Assembly: GCA_037447335.1 (NCBI GenBank)
Contig: JBBIGV010000061.1
Span: 1 to 21,248, forward strand
Origin: JBBIGV01 sp037447335
GTDB lineage: Bacteria; Bacteroidota; Ignavibacteria; Ignavibacteriales; Ignavibacteriaceae
Reading direction: 5' to 3'
Length of the DNA stretch: 21,248 nucleotides
Shown piece after piece: positions 1-8,068 of this stretch. Each line of letters begins with the position of its first letter. Position 1 is the first letter of the stretch. The notes beneath the pieces were generated by a model. That model was not told the origin of the DNA, did no database searches, and was given only the letters and a program-made list of their open reading frames with translations. The translations under genes were made by a program, and so were the position numbers.

Positions 1-132
1 ACAAATTTAGTTCTTCTCTCAACAAGGCTGCTTTATCTTCATTAAGGTCTACCTGCTACTAATTATTTTGAAGTTTGGAGTTTTATCTGAAAGCTGATTT
101 ATTTATTTTGGTTCAGTTAATTTTATAACAAG

Positions 133-1356
133 ATGCAATACGCTCTAAGATTTTTTCCTGTAATCATCTTAATGATTCTATCAACCTCCTGTAATGAAGG
201 TCCGCCAATACTGCCGGGGCTGACAAAAAGCAGCATGGTTGTAATCACAGAACCTGACAGTACGTCAATCATTATTAATAATTCAGAAACCGGAAAAATT
301 ACTCCCGGATCAATAGACGATCTTGAGCCGGGTTTTTACAGGGTTGATCTGAAAAGAATTAATTACCTCGATACTCTGGTATATTATATAATCCAAAGAA
401 ATGTAACAGACACTATAAACATTGAAATGCGCGAAGACCCCGATTACTGGTGGAAAAGCTATAATACATCTAATTCAAATATTCCCACAAATCAAATCGG
501 AAGAATTGTTGTTGACGAACAAAATAATAAATGGATAGCCACACGCGGTTTTGGGCTTATCAAATTTGACGGGAATACCTTTTCAGTTTACAATACGGGC
601 AACTCCGGAATACCTGATAATTCTGTGAATAATGTATTTCTGGAGGAAAATGGTTTACTATGGGTTGTTACGCGGCAGGGCTTTGCAAAATTTGACGGGA
701 TAACATGGACTAAATATGATGCATCATCGCTTAATCTGCCTGTGAATGATTTTACTTCCATTGCTAAAGATAAGAACGGCAACTACTGGATTGGTTCTGT
801 TAACGGAGGATTAATAAAGTTTGACGGCGTTGAAGTAACTATTTACAATTATCTTAATTCCGGTTTACCTTCCGATCATATAAATGCTGTTACGGTTGAT
901 AATGACAATCTTGTATGGATAGGTACGTGGGGTGAAGGTTTAGCCACCTTTGACGGCTTAAACTGGAAAGTTTACAATCATATTAACAGCAGCATTGTTT
1001 ATCCTTTTATATCGAAAATTATTATAGATAGCAAAAACAATAAGTGGATTGCCACCGGAAATCCATTCGGGGGCGGCTTAAGTAAATTTGATGGCGTTAA
1101 TTTTACTAATTATATCCAATCTGCTGCCGGATTGCCGGGCACAATAGTTTCTGATATAACTTTTGATTCTAAGGAGCACTTATGGATTGCAACCAATAAC
1201 GGGCTGGCTAAGTACAACGGATCAAAGTGGATAATTTACAATACATCGAATTCGGGGCTGCAAAGTAATTCTGTAACTTCAATTGCCGTTGATAAGAATG
1301 AAGACAAGTGGGTAGGAAACTTCGGGCTGTCTAAATATATCGGGCAGAAAAAATAA
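133..1356 (+). CDS. Lipoprotein with seven-bladed two-component-regulator-type propeller
   Basis: Predicted envelope lipoprotein of 407 residues. A hydrophobic signal peptide ends in a lipobox (LSTSC) with the lipidated cysteine at residue 20. Residues about 30-100 resemble a PEGA-like beta domain (surface-layer/carbohydrate-associated), ending near the motif TDTINIEM; this part is a tentative call. From about residue 105 to the end there are seven repeats of the form YNxxNSGxPxxxVxxIxxDxxxxxWIxTxxGLxKFDG, the 'two-component regulator propeller' repeat also found in the sensor domains of Bacteroidetes hybrid histidine kinases. No kinase or DNA-binding domain follows, so this is a stand-alone propeller, probably binding a ligand or partner at the cell surface or in the periplasm. 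The start is the first ATG before the signal peptide; no strong ribosome binding site precedes it. The ligand is unknown. Confidence 0.8.
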   Translation: MQYALRFFPVIILMILSTSCNEGPPILPGLTKSSMVVITEPDSTSIIINNSETGKITPGSIDDLEPGFYRVDLKRINYLDTLVYYIIQRNVTDTINIEMREDPDYWWKSYNTSNSNIPTNQIGRIVVDEQNNKWIATRGFGLIKFDGNTFSVYNTGNSGIPDNSVNNVFLEENGLLWVVTRQGFAKFDGITWTKYDASSLNLPVNDFTSIAKDKNGNYWIGSVNGGLIKFDGVEVTIYNYLNSGLPSDHINAVTVDNDNLVWIGTWGEGLATFDGLNWKVYNHINSSIVYPFISKIIIDSKNNKWIATGNPFGGGLSKFDGVNFTNYIQSAAGLPGTIVSDITFDSKEHLWIATNNGLAKYNGSKWIIYNTSNSGLQSNSVTSIAVDKNEDKWVGNFGLSKYIGQKK

Positions 1357-1359
1357 ATT

Positions 1360-2160
1360 TTAGGGAGCGCTGACCAGATTAATTCTTCCTATAAACATTC
1401 CTATTCCATCACCTTTAACATTCCATCTTACATTTGAACTTGATTGCCCGAATATTGCATCAGGAATTTGTGCAGAACCCTGTGAAATAAAGTAATCGTA
1501 AAAAGATGGGTCATACACATACAAACGTAATCCCACACTTCCCTGCGAACTGCCTAAAATATGCGGGGGGATTATATCGGTTCTTACTTTAACAGGTATC
1601 CCCGCATTTGAACGAACTACCTGTCCGAAAGTATCGCTTTCACGAAGAATTGCACCATTAAAAGCAACCAAAACCCACGTTGCTGCATAAGATTCATTAG
1701 CAAATGGAGTTACATTCGCCTCCAGAACATTTACGGTAGTTCCCTCCTCCTCAAATGCAGCAATTCCGAAAGAATGAAGAGTACCCGGAACCGGCACAGT
1801 AGTTTCAGCAGTAATTGATTTGTCCTGCCAGCGAACAACCAGCGAATAAGTTTTACCTCTTCGGGCAATAAGTGAGTCAGTAGTATAAACACCTCCGCCG
1901 GTGTAGCGCAGCGGATAAAAAACTCCGTCTGATACAACCGCACCGACAGCATCAGTCAGCATCGCAAAATCTTCTTTAAAAGGAACTGCAACCGGCAGGG
2001 TTCTTCCTATAAAAATATCGTTAATTAGTACATTCTCTTCAATAATACTGCGTATAACCAGTTTGGGTTCGTATGGAAAGTCATCGTCTTCAAGAGTAAG
2101 CTCGCAGCCGTTAAACACAAGCGCGGGAAGTAACAGAATTATTAACTTGAATTTTTTCAT
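1360..2160 (-). CDS. DUF4249-family lipoprotein, partner of the TonB-dependent receptor
   Basis: Lipoprotein of 266 residues with a signal peptide and lipobox (FNGC, cysteine 19). The mature part starts with acidic residues and then a beta-rich region (EPKLVIRSIIEENVLINDIFIGRTLPV) matching the general look of DUF4249 proteins: an N-terminal immunoglobulin-like region with a 'TDAVGAVVSDGVFYPLRYTGGGVYTTD' type segment. In Bacteroidota, DUF4249 lipoproteins are usually encoded directly after a TonB-dependent receptor and are assumed to work with it at the outer membrane. That arrangement is seen here: its start lies 18 bp past the receptor's stop codon on the same strand, so the two are almost certainly co-transcribed, receptor first. 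It is a little shorter than many family members. The substrate is unknown. The family call comes from recognising sequence and context, not from a search. Confidence 0.72.
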   Translation of the reverse strand: MKKFKLIILLLPALVFNGCELTLEDDDFPYEPKLVIRSIIEENVLINDIFIGRTLPVAVPFKEDFAMLTDAVGAVVSDGVFYPLRYTGGGVYTTDSLIARRGKTYSLVVRWQDKSITAETTVPVPGTLHSFGIAAFEEEGTTVNVLEANVTPFANESYAATWVLVAFNGAILRESDTFGQVVRSNAGIPVKVRTDIIPPHILGSSQGSVGLRLYVYDPSFYDYFISQGSAQIPDAIFGQSSSNVRWNVKGDGIGMFIGRINLVSAP

Positions 2161-2178
2161 ATCACAAGCTATACATCA

Positions 2179-4524
2179 TTAGAATTTAAAATTAACACCT
2201 ATGGTTGGAAGAAACGGAAACAGGGTAAATTGCTTAAGAATAGGAAGTCTTTCCCCGGTTTCTTCATCAATCCTGTAGCCGATGTACTTAGAGAATACAT
2301 TAAACCGGTTGTACACATTGTAAACATTCAGATTTATTTCAATCTCCTGGTTGAACATCAATGTATTATACCTCAAGCTAAGATCTAGTTTATGAAATGG
2401 CGGCAGGCGGAAAGCATCGCGGCTTGAGTTTTCGTAATAGATAGATTTTTTGTTTGTATTGGGATTAACTAAATCGACAATCTGATATTGCCCGATAGGA
2501 AGGAAAAATGCCTGCCCGGTACCGTAAGTCCACGTTGCTCCAAAACTTAAATTGCTTGTTACATCGTAGCTCATCACCAGGGAAATATCATGCCTGCGAT
2601 CATATCTGGGATAGAAAAAATTGCCTCTGTTAAGCTCATCAAAATATCTTTTTGTCCAGGCCAGCGTATAACCCACCCATCCATTAATGTTCCCGATTCT
2701 TTTATTAAGAAAGAGTTCAAAGCCGTACGCTTCACCTCTTCCCACAGTTAATTGATCTTCGATATTGCTGCCGAAAGAGAAGTCGGAGTTGGTTCTGTAC
2801 TCGTAAAGATTTTTTAAATCTTTATAATAGCCATCGATTACAAACAGGAATGACCTGTCCATAGATGTTACCTCAAAACCTATTGCTCCCTGAACAGATC
2901 GTGCAGGTTTAATTACATCAGACGAGGGATACCAAACATCCGTTGGGAGATAAACATCATTACGGCTTAGTAAATGTAAGGATTGATGGGCAATTGCAAA
3001 TGCAGTCCGGATAATAAAGCGGTCAAGCAGATAATATGTGAGTGAAGCCCTCGGTTCAAAAGTTAATAATTTGCCGGTATTAAAATAATAGAACCTGCTT
3101 CCGATGTTGGCTCTCAGATCCGGAGTAATAGTCCATTCATCCTGTATATAAATTGCCGCTTCGAGGGCATTTAGTTGTTTGCCGTAAAAAGGTTTGTATT
3201 CCAGCTCTTTAATAAAAAAATCACTGGTTGTTGTAGAGAAGTTGTGATAAACCAATTCTGCACCGGCTTTAACGGCATGCTTGTCTGAAAAGAAAATCTG
3301 AGATTCACGCCTTAAAAGAAAATCATGAATTTCGGAGGAGGTAAAAAAATCAAGCGGTTCATCAACCGGAAGTTTATCTTTTATTAAAGTTGAAAAATTA
3401 TAGTTAGTATACATTAAGGATGTATTATTGAATGATGTTGCAGAGCTAAAGCTTGTCCAGGTAAGATTGGCAGTTGCATTTCTCCAGGAAATATCGAAAC
3501 CAACATCTTTACTGTTTGGCGCCTCAACAATATTATCCCTGCTTAAAAATCCGCTGAAGAAAATTCTGTCTTTATCTGAAATCCTATAATTAACTTTTCC
3601 ATTAAGATCGTAAAAATCGTATCTCGGAATAGAATTAAAATTATTTGAGATAGGAAGAATTTTATCGAGATACATTTTTCTTCCCGACAGAATAAAAGTT
3701 GAAGAGGTATCAAGCGGACCTTCGATAGTCAGCCTTGAACTGATTGTATTGAAATTAGCCGAGCCGGTAAACTTTTCTCTGGTGCCTTCACGCATAGTAA
3801 TATCAAGTACGCTTGAAAGTCTTCCGCCGTACTCAGCAGGGAAAGCACCTTTGATTAATCTGATATTTCTTAATACATCCGAATTGAAGGTGCTGGCAAA
3901 ACCGCCGAGATGAGAAGGATTGTAAACAACAACACCGTCAATCAAAGTCAGGTTTTGATCGGGTGAGCCGCCGCGTACATAAAGTCCGGTTGAAATTTCT
4001 GTAGCCGCAGTAACACCCGGCAGAAGCTGCAATGCTCTGAAAATATCAGGTTCTCCGCCAAGCGAAGGAAGTTTTTGAACCAGTGCGGGGTCAACTTCTA
4101 TTGTGCTGGTAGTTCTTGAAAAATCTGATTCTCTCCTGTCTTCAACAACAACTTCTCCAAGAATGTATGGTCTTTCCCGGAGCTTAAAGTCAATCCTCCG
4201 GTAGGAAACTGTATCACTCAGAATTATTTTCTTGCTTACTGTTTCATATCCGATGCTTGATATAAAAATAAAATATGTGCCGGTTTGAAGTGCCGGGATG
4301 GAATAAAACCCGAATCTGTTTGTTGCTGCACCTCTGATGAATTCAGTTTGCCGCAGGCTGTCTGTGTATATCAGAATATTGGCGCCAATAACGGCTTCTC
4401 CTGTTTTTTCTTCCGTTACCAAACCGGAAATGCTTACTGTTCTTTCCTGAGAATAGATAAACAGGGAAGATGTTAAAACTAAAGTTAAGACCTGCAGAAT
4501 GATTTGTTTAAAGTATGGAGGCAT
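2179..4524 (-). CDS. TonB-dependent outer membrane receptor with carboxypeptidase-regulatory-like N-domain
   Basis: Outer membrane receptor of 781 residues that would import or bind a substrate using TonB-ExbBD energy. Order of parts: signal peptide (about 1-25, ending FIYSQ), a CarboxypepD_reg-like beta-sandwich (about 29-115, VSGLVTEEKTGEAVIGANI ... YYSIPALQTGTY type), a plug domain (about 130-245, with LYVRGGSPDQNLTLIDG and EYGGRLSSVLDI) and a beta-barrel to the C-terminus, which ends in the aromatic strand PTIGVNFKF. The length is normal for the compact receptors that pair with DUF4249 lipoproteins. It is the first gene of a two-gene minus-strand operon with the DUF4249 gene. The 168 bp upstream separate it from the divergent beta-barrel gene. 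The substrate cannot be read from the sequence; there is no SusD homologue nearby, so a polysaccharide-utilisation role is not indicated. Confidence 0.88.
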   Translation of the reverse strand: MPPYFKQIILQVLTLVLTSSLFIYSQERTVSISGLVTEEKTGEAVIGANILIYTDSLRQTEFIRGAATNRFGFYSIPALQTGTYFIFISSIGYETVSKKIILSDTVSYRRIDFKLRERPYILGEVVVEDRRESDFSRTTSTIEVDPALVQKLPSLGGEPDIFRALQLLPGVTAATEISTGLYVRGGSPDQNLTLIDGVVVYNPSHLGGFASTFNSDVLRNIRLIKGAFPAEYGGRLSSVLDITMREGTREKFTGSANFNTISSRLTIEGPLDTSSTFILSGRKMYLDKILPISNNFNSIPRYDFYDLNGKVNYRISDKDRIFFSGFLSRDNIVEAPNSKDVGFDISWRNATANLTWTSFSSATSFNNTSLMYTNYNFSTLIKDKLPVDEPLDFFTSSEIHDFLLRRESQIFFSDKHAVKAGAELVYHNFSTTTSDFFIKELEYKPFYGKQLNALEAAIYIQDEWTITPDLRANIGSRFYYFNTGKLLTFEPRASLTYYLLDRFIIRTAFAIAHQSLHLLSRNDVYLPTDVWYPSSDVIKPARSVQGAIGFEVTSMDRSFLFVIDGYYKDLKNLYEYRTNSDFSFGSNIEDQLTVGRGEAYGFELFLNKRIGNINGWVGYTLAWTKRYFDELNRGNFFYPRYDRRHDISLVMSYDVTSNLSFGATWTYGTGQAFFLPIGQYQIVDLVNPNTNKKSIYYENSSRDAFRLPPFHKLDLSLRYNTLMFNQEIEINLNVYNVYNRFNVFSKYIGYRIDEETGERLPILKQFTLFPFLPTIGVNFKF

Positions 4525-4692
4525 AAATTTGTATCAGGTGCGCAATAATTCCAGAGTTTTGTTTGTTAATATATAACTTCTTGTATTATTAAGAAAACAA
4601 TAAAAATTTTTCAGCATATAAAATGATCTTGTTATATCTTTTTAAAATTAAAAATCATATTTTGAACAATAATTTTATTAGTTGCTTTAACA

Positions 4693-5256
4693 ATGCGTAA
4701 AACCTTTCAATTATTCGTACTTATCTTTTTACTGTTAACAGTTTTCGATTCTTCCGCTCAACTAATAGTAAGACTTCAGGGTTCTGCAGCTCTTCCCGCC
4801 GGTTATGCTGAAGATGCTGTTTCACTAGGATATGGCGGGAATATAAATTTAAGCTATCCGGTTCTTATCAATAATCTTGAGTTAAGCCTTACGGCGGGTT
4901 ATTTCTATTTTGGTTTTAAAGAAAACCTGCCGGATTATGACTTTGCCTTCTCATCTCTGCCGGTTACTGCCGGAATAAGATTTAATCTGAATGATTATGA
5001 TTTCATTCCATATATCGGTATTGAAGGCGGAATATTTATTACTGAATACCTGCTCGAAATTGATTACGGATTTTTCGGCAAATCATCTGTCACAACCAGG
5101 GCAACACATTGGGGATTTTCTCCTGAGATAGGATTTAAACTGAACCTTACACCAACTTTCGATATAGACGTAAATACAAAGTATAACAGAATCAGAACAC
5201 AGTATATTGCACGCGCTTATTTACTAATTCAAACAGGTTTTACAATTAAGTTTTAA
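4693..5256 (+). CDS. Small outer membrane beta-barrel protein
   Basis: A 187-residue protein with a clear signal peptide (about 1-22, ending SSAQ) followed by alternating polar/aromatic beta-strands (LELSLTAGYFYFGFKENL, IPYIGIEGGIFITEYLL, HWGFSPEIGFKLNLT) and a terminal strand ending in Phe (TGFTIKF). This is the pattern of an eight-stranded outer membrane barrel of the OmpX/OmpA-barrel type ('porin family / outer membrane beta-barrel protein'). It lies one nucleotide upstream of the start of the T9SS-sorted propeller gene, so the two form an operon and may be functionally linked, for example barrel and exported partner. The precise role is unknown. The start ATG is the only one that retains the full signal peptide. 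Confidence 0.75.
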   Translation: MRKTFQLFVLIFLLLTVFDSSAQLIVRLQGSAALPAGYAEDAVSLGYGGNINLSYPVLINNLELSLTAGYFYFGFKENLPDYDFAFSSLPVTAGIRFNLNDYDFIPYIGIEGGIFITEYLLEIDYGFFGKSSVTTRATHWGFSPEIGFKLNLTPTFDIDVNTKYNRIRTQYIARAYLLIQTGFTIKF

Positions 5257-5257
5257 G

Positions 5258-7366
5258 ATGAAAACTATTTCAATACTTACAGTAGTACTTTTTTCATCCA
5301 CAGCATTTGGACAAAACTGGACGTGGCAAAATCCATTACCGCTGGGAAATACATTAAGAGATGTATTTGCAGTAAATGAAAATCTGCTCTATGCTGCCGG
5401 AGATAATGGCGCCTTCATTAAAACGAGTAATGGCGGCGAAAACTGGCAGGTGCTTTATTCGGGTGTAAATGTAAAATTAAATGCATGTTTTTTCCCTTCG
5501 GAAGAAACTGGTTACGCTGCCGGTAACCATGGCACAATTATTAAAACATCAAATGGCGGATTATCATTTGCACAGCTTAATACAGGCATTTTTACTGATA
5601 TACATTCCTTATTCTTCTTTAACGAGCTTAACGGTTTTGCAGCCGGGGCTGACGGAACTTTACTTAACACTACTGATGGCGGTTCTTCGTGGCAGCAAAA
5701 ACAAACACCCGATAAATCTATTTCGGGCTTATTCTTTGTATCTCCAATAAAAGGATGGTTTGTCGGCGAGGACGGTACTATCAGCACAACAAATGACGGC
5801 GGGAATACATGGACTTTACAGAGCAGTAATACAATCAATATACTTTCTTCGGTCTTTTTTATTGATCAATCGACAGGATGGGCATGCGGTGTTAATGGAA
5901 CAATACTTAAAACCACTGACGGCGGGAATAACTGGTTTAACCTTAACTCAGGAATTACAAACTGGTTAAGCTCTGTTTTATTCTTTAATGAAAATGAAGG
6001 TATAGCCGTCGGGAATCCGGGTATTATTTTAACAACCTCAAATGGCGGGATGACATGGGAAGCTAACCTTAGCCCTTCAGCATTCAATCTGCATTCCGTA
6101 AAGAGCAGCGGAAATCAGACTGCTTTCATAGTTGGCAGCAATGGAATTATAATCAATACCACAGATGCCGGTGCAGCGTGGCAATTCAAATCCGGAGGAT
6201 GGCAAACGGAATTAAATGATGTGTTTTTTTACAATGAAAATGAAGGTATCATCGTTGGTAATAACGGTTTAATTATAAAAACAACCGACGGCGGGCAGAA
6301 CTGGATGCGAAAGGAATCCGGCACTTCGCAAAATATTAATGCTATTACCAATTATCACGGACAACCGGATGAGCTATGGGCGGTTGGCGACAGCGCTCTT
6401 CTCTTATTTTCTTCAGACAGAGGACTAACCTGGACCCCTACACAGTTAACACATCTGACTCATAGTAAACTGACGGGAATAGCAATCGGAGACTCTTACG
6501 GAAAGATTGTTGGAAGCGCCGTTTACCTGATCAGGCTGTTTAAGAGTAGCGGTTGGTTCAGCCCTAACTCTGTATCAGCAAACTTGCGGGATATTCATTC
6601 AACCGCATTTTCGCATGCAGTTTTAGTTGGCGAAGGGGGCACATTATTGCGCGCTATGAAATCAGCTCTGCAAGGTTATTTTATAGTGCCTTTCTCATTT
6701 TCACCTATTTACGATTTTTATGATGTAACATTTCATACCTATGCATCAGGATGGGCTGTCGGAAAATATGGTGTTGTTGTTCACACAACTAACAGAGGTA
6801 CCAGTTGGAACATCAGAACTCATATTGATGTCAATGCACTTTATTCGGTTCATTTTTTAAATTTCAATACAGGCTTTACTGCCGGAACCAACGGATCAAT
6901 TTTTAAAACTACAGACGGCGGATATTCGTGGCAGAAATTAAGCTCAGGTATTACTAACCAGCTTAAGCGTGTAATTTTTATAGATGAAAGCATCGGCTGG
7001 GTAATCGGAACCAACGGTGCTCTTCTTAAAACAATAAACGGAGGAGGCGGGCAAACGACTGATATTCCGCTGGAACAACCGGAGTTACCGTCTGAATATT
7101 ATCTGTCTCAGAATTATCCTAATCCGTTCAACCCCTCAACTAAAATCAGTTTCAACTTACCTGAAAGCGGTAACGTATCGCTTAAGATTTATGATATAAT
7201 GGGCAAAGAAGTCGCGATTCTGGTTGATGGTTTTAAACCCGGCGGTAAACATGAAGTTTATTTTGATGCATCATCCGACGCAGGCGGATTAGCAAGCGGA
7301 GTTTATTTTTACAAATTAATTTCAGGCGGGTTCATTGATACAAAGAAAATGCTTCTGATAAGATAA
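5258..7366 (+). CDS. Secreted Ycf48/BNR-like propeller protein with T9SS type A sorting domain
   Basis: A 702-residue secreted protein. The signal peptide is about residues 1-18 (ending TAFGQ). Residues about 25-600 carry around a dozen repeats of the type GxDGTIxKTTDGGxxWxxxxSG with an Asp-box-like core (S/T-x-D/N-G-G-x-x-W); this is the fold seen in photosystem II assembly factor Ycf48 and BNR/sialidase-like propellers. About residues 611-702 are a T9SS C-terminal sorting domain (EYYLSQNYPNPFNPSTKI, then LKIYDIMGKEV and SGVYFYKL, ending KKMLLIR), so the protein should cross the outer membrane by type IX secretion and be anchored or released at the surface. No catalytic sialidase residues are evident, so an adhesion, binding or scaffold role is likelier than glycosidase activity. 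A few repeats (near residues 390-480) are degenerate. It is translationally close-coupled to the preceding barrel gene. Confidence 0.88.
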   Translation: MKTISILTVVLFSSTAFGQNWTWQNPLPLGNTLRDVFAVNENLLYAAGDNGAFIKTSNGGENWQVLYSGVNVKLNACFFPSEETGYAAGNHGTIIKTSNGGLSFAQLNTGIFTDIHSLFFFNELNGFAAGADGTLLNTTDGGSSWQQKQTPDKSISGLFFVSPIKGWFVGEDGTISTTNDGGNTWTLQSSNTINILSSVFFIDQSTGWACGVNGTILKTTDGGNNWFNLNSGITNWLSSVLFFNENEGIAVGNPGIILTTSNGGMTWEANLSPSAFNLHSVKSSGNQTAFIVGSNGIIINTTDAGAAWQFKSGGWQTELNDVFFYNENEGIIVGNNGLIIKTTDGGQNWMRKESGTSQNINAITNYHGQPDELWAVGDSALLLFSSDRGLTWTPTQLTHLTHSKLTGIAIGDSYGKIVGSAVYLIRLFKSSGWFSPNSVSANLRDIHSTAFSHAVLVGEGGTLLRAMKSALQGYFIVPFSFSPIYDFYDVTFHTYASGWAVGKYGVVVHTTNRGTSWNIRTHIDVNALYSVHFLNFNTGFTAGTNGSIFKTTDGGYSWQKLSSGITNQLKRVIFIDESIGWVIGTNGALLKTINGGGGQTTDIPLEQPELPSEYYLSQNYPNPFNPSTKISFNLPESGNVSLKIYDIMGKEVAILVDGFKPGGKHEVYFDASSDAGGLASGVYFYKLISGGFIDTKKMLLIR

Positions 7367-7540
7367 TGCTTATTTTGTATGACCATTTATGATCAGTGCG
7401 GTTAGAAACTTCCCGGCGCTGTATTGTTTGCTGTGGTTTTTTAAGCTTGAAAAGCAGGCAATCGATAAGGAAATTTGAAACCCTTTTTCGTTCTGCCTTT
7501 TCATAAAGAAAATACGGTTCGCATAATTAAATTTCCGCTT

Positions 7541-7574
7541 TATTCCGGAGGAATATACAAGGGGTTTTAACCCT
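7541..7574. repeat. Two adjacent short palindromes at the 3' end of gldC
   Basis: A perfect 6-bp hairpin (TATTCC-gga-GGAATA, 7541-7555) is followed at 7561-7574 by a second palindrome of the form GGGGTT-tt-AACCCT, which contains the gldC stop codon. The second resembles the AGGGGTT-aa-AACCCCT palindrome at 17862-17877, suggesting one dispersed repeat type. There is no run of T after either arm, so they are not convincing intrinsic terminators. The rest of the 200-bp gap 7367-7566 shows no gene. Confidence 0.45.
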
Positions 7575-7920
7575 GTCTGCTTTGCTCGTCCAACTTAACC
7601 TTTTCTGCAAACTCTTTGCTGAATTCATCAATCATATCAGCAGCTTCAGAATTTTTTGTGGCACGGCGGTAGGTATCAGACATTTTTATTAATACCTGAT
7701 GAAAGAAAATATTCATTTCATCTACCATCATTTCTTTCGTCCATAAATCAAAGCCGAAAGTAGCGGACTCTGCTTTATCCCATAGTGAAATCATGATTGA
7801 TTTACACTCTTTGCTGCCTTTAAATCCTGCATCCGTGGCAGACCAATCAATCTTTTCGGGGATATTATTACCATCAAGAGCAACAATAAATTTTATTTCA
7901 GAATATTTTGTCATAAGCAT
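7567..7920 (-). CDS. gldC: Gliding motility-associated protein GldC
   Basis: A 117-residue cytoplasmic-looking protein with no signal peptide. The sequence matches the GldC pattern throughout: an N-terminal beta-strand (SEIKFIVALDGNNIPEKIDWSA), then a middle region with SIMISLWDK, and the strongly recognisable LWTKEMMVDEMNIFFHQVLIKMSDTYRRAT followed by a helix reaching EFSKEFAEKVKL. GldC is a small accessory protein found with gliding and type IX secretion genes in Bacteroidota; its biochemical role is not settled. It is alone here, away from gldB or the core T9SS genes. Start uncertainty: Met1 or Met3 (7914) are both possible, and no strong ribosome binding site separates them. The last few codons and the stop run into a short palindrome. 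Confidence 0.85.
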   Translation of the reverse strand: MLMTKYSEIKFIVALDGNNIPEKIDWSATDAGFKGSKECKSIMISLWDKAESATFGFDLWTKEMMVDEMNIFFHQVLIKMSDTYRRATKNSEAADMIDEFSKEFAEKVKLDEQSRQG

Positions 7921-8058
7921 CTTTCTTTTTAAAACAAAATTAAGGCATACTCATTATCTTTCCATAGGGATTATTCAGCAATTGTGAGAAAAAATCATAG
8001 AAATTATTTCCCCCTTGCCTTTATTTTATATAATAATTAAATAAGTGTCGAAATTTTT

Positions 8059-8063
8059 AGGAG
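8059..8063 (+). promoter_or_regulatory. Ribosome binding site of the PorV/PorQ-family gene
   Basis: AGGAG five bases before the ATG at 8069. It fixes the start and shows that this genome uses Shine-Dalgarno signals, which are weak or absent in most classical Bacteroidetes. Confidence 0.75.
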
Positions 8064-8068
8064 TTTAG

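Noticed and set aside
1..132. Possible end of a gene at the left edge
   Set aside because: Short open stretches exist on both strands (for example a minus-strand frame reading VDLNEDKAALLREEL), but they are too short and lack a start, so no coding call can be supported.
5481..6087. Several overlapping open frames on both strands inside the propeller gene
   Set aside because: They are shadows of the repeated, stop-poor Ycf48-like repeats; the antisense copies mirror the DGG repeats and have no independent start signals.
5258..7366. CRISPR-like or satellite repeat from the recurring gacggcggg motifs
   Set aside because: The recurrence follows the protein repeats (TTDGGxxW); spacing is set by the blades and the DNA between is coding and divergent.
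8015..8034. TTGCCT and TATAAT as a promoter for the PorV-like gene
   Set aside because: Only 8 bp separate the boxes, far from the usual 17, and the TATAAT lies in AT-rich DNA. Other TAnnTTT-like boxes near glyS and DUF47 also lack a properly spaced upstream element, so no promoter is claimed.
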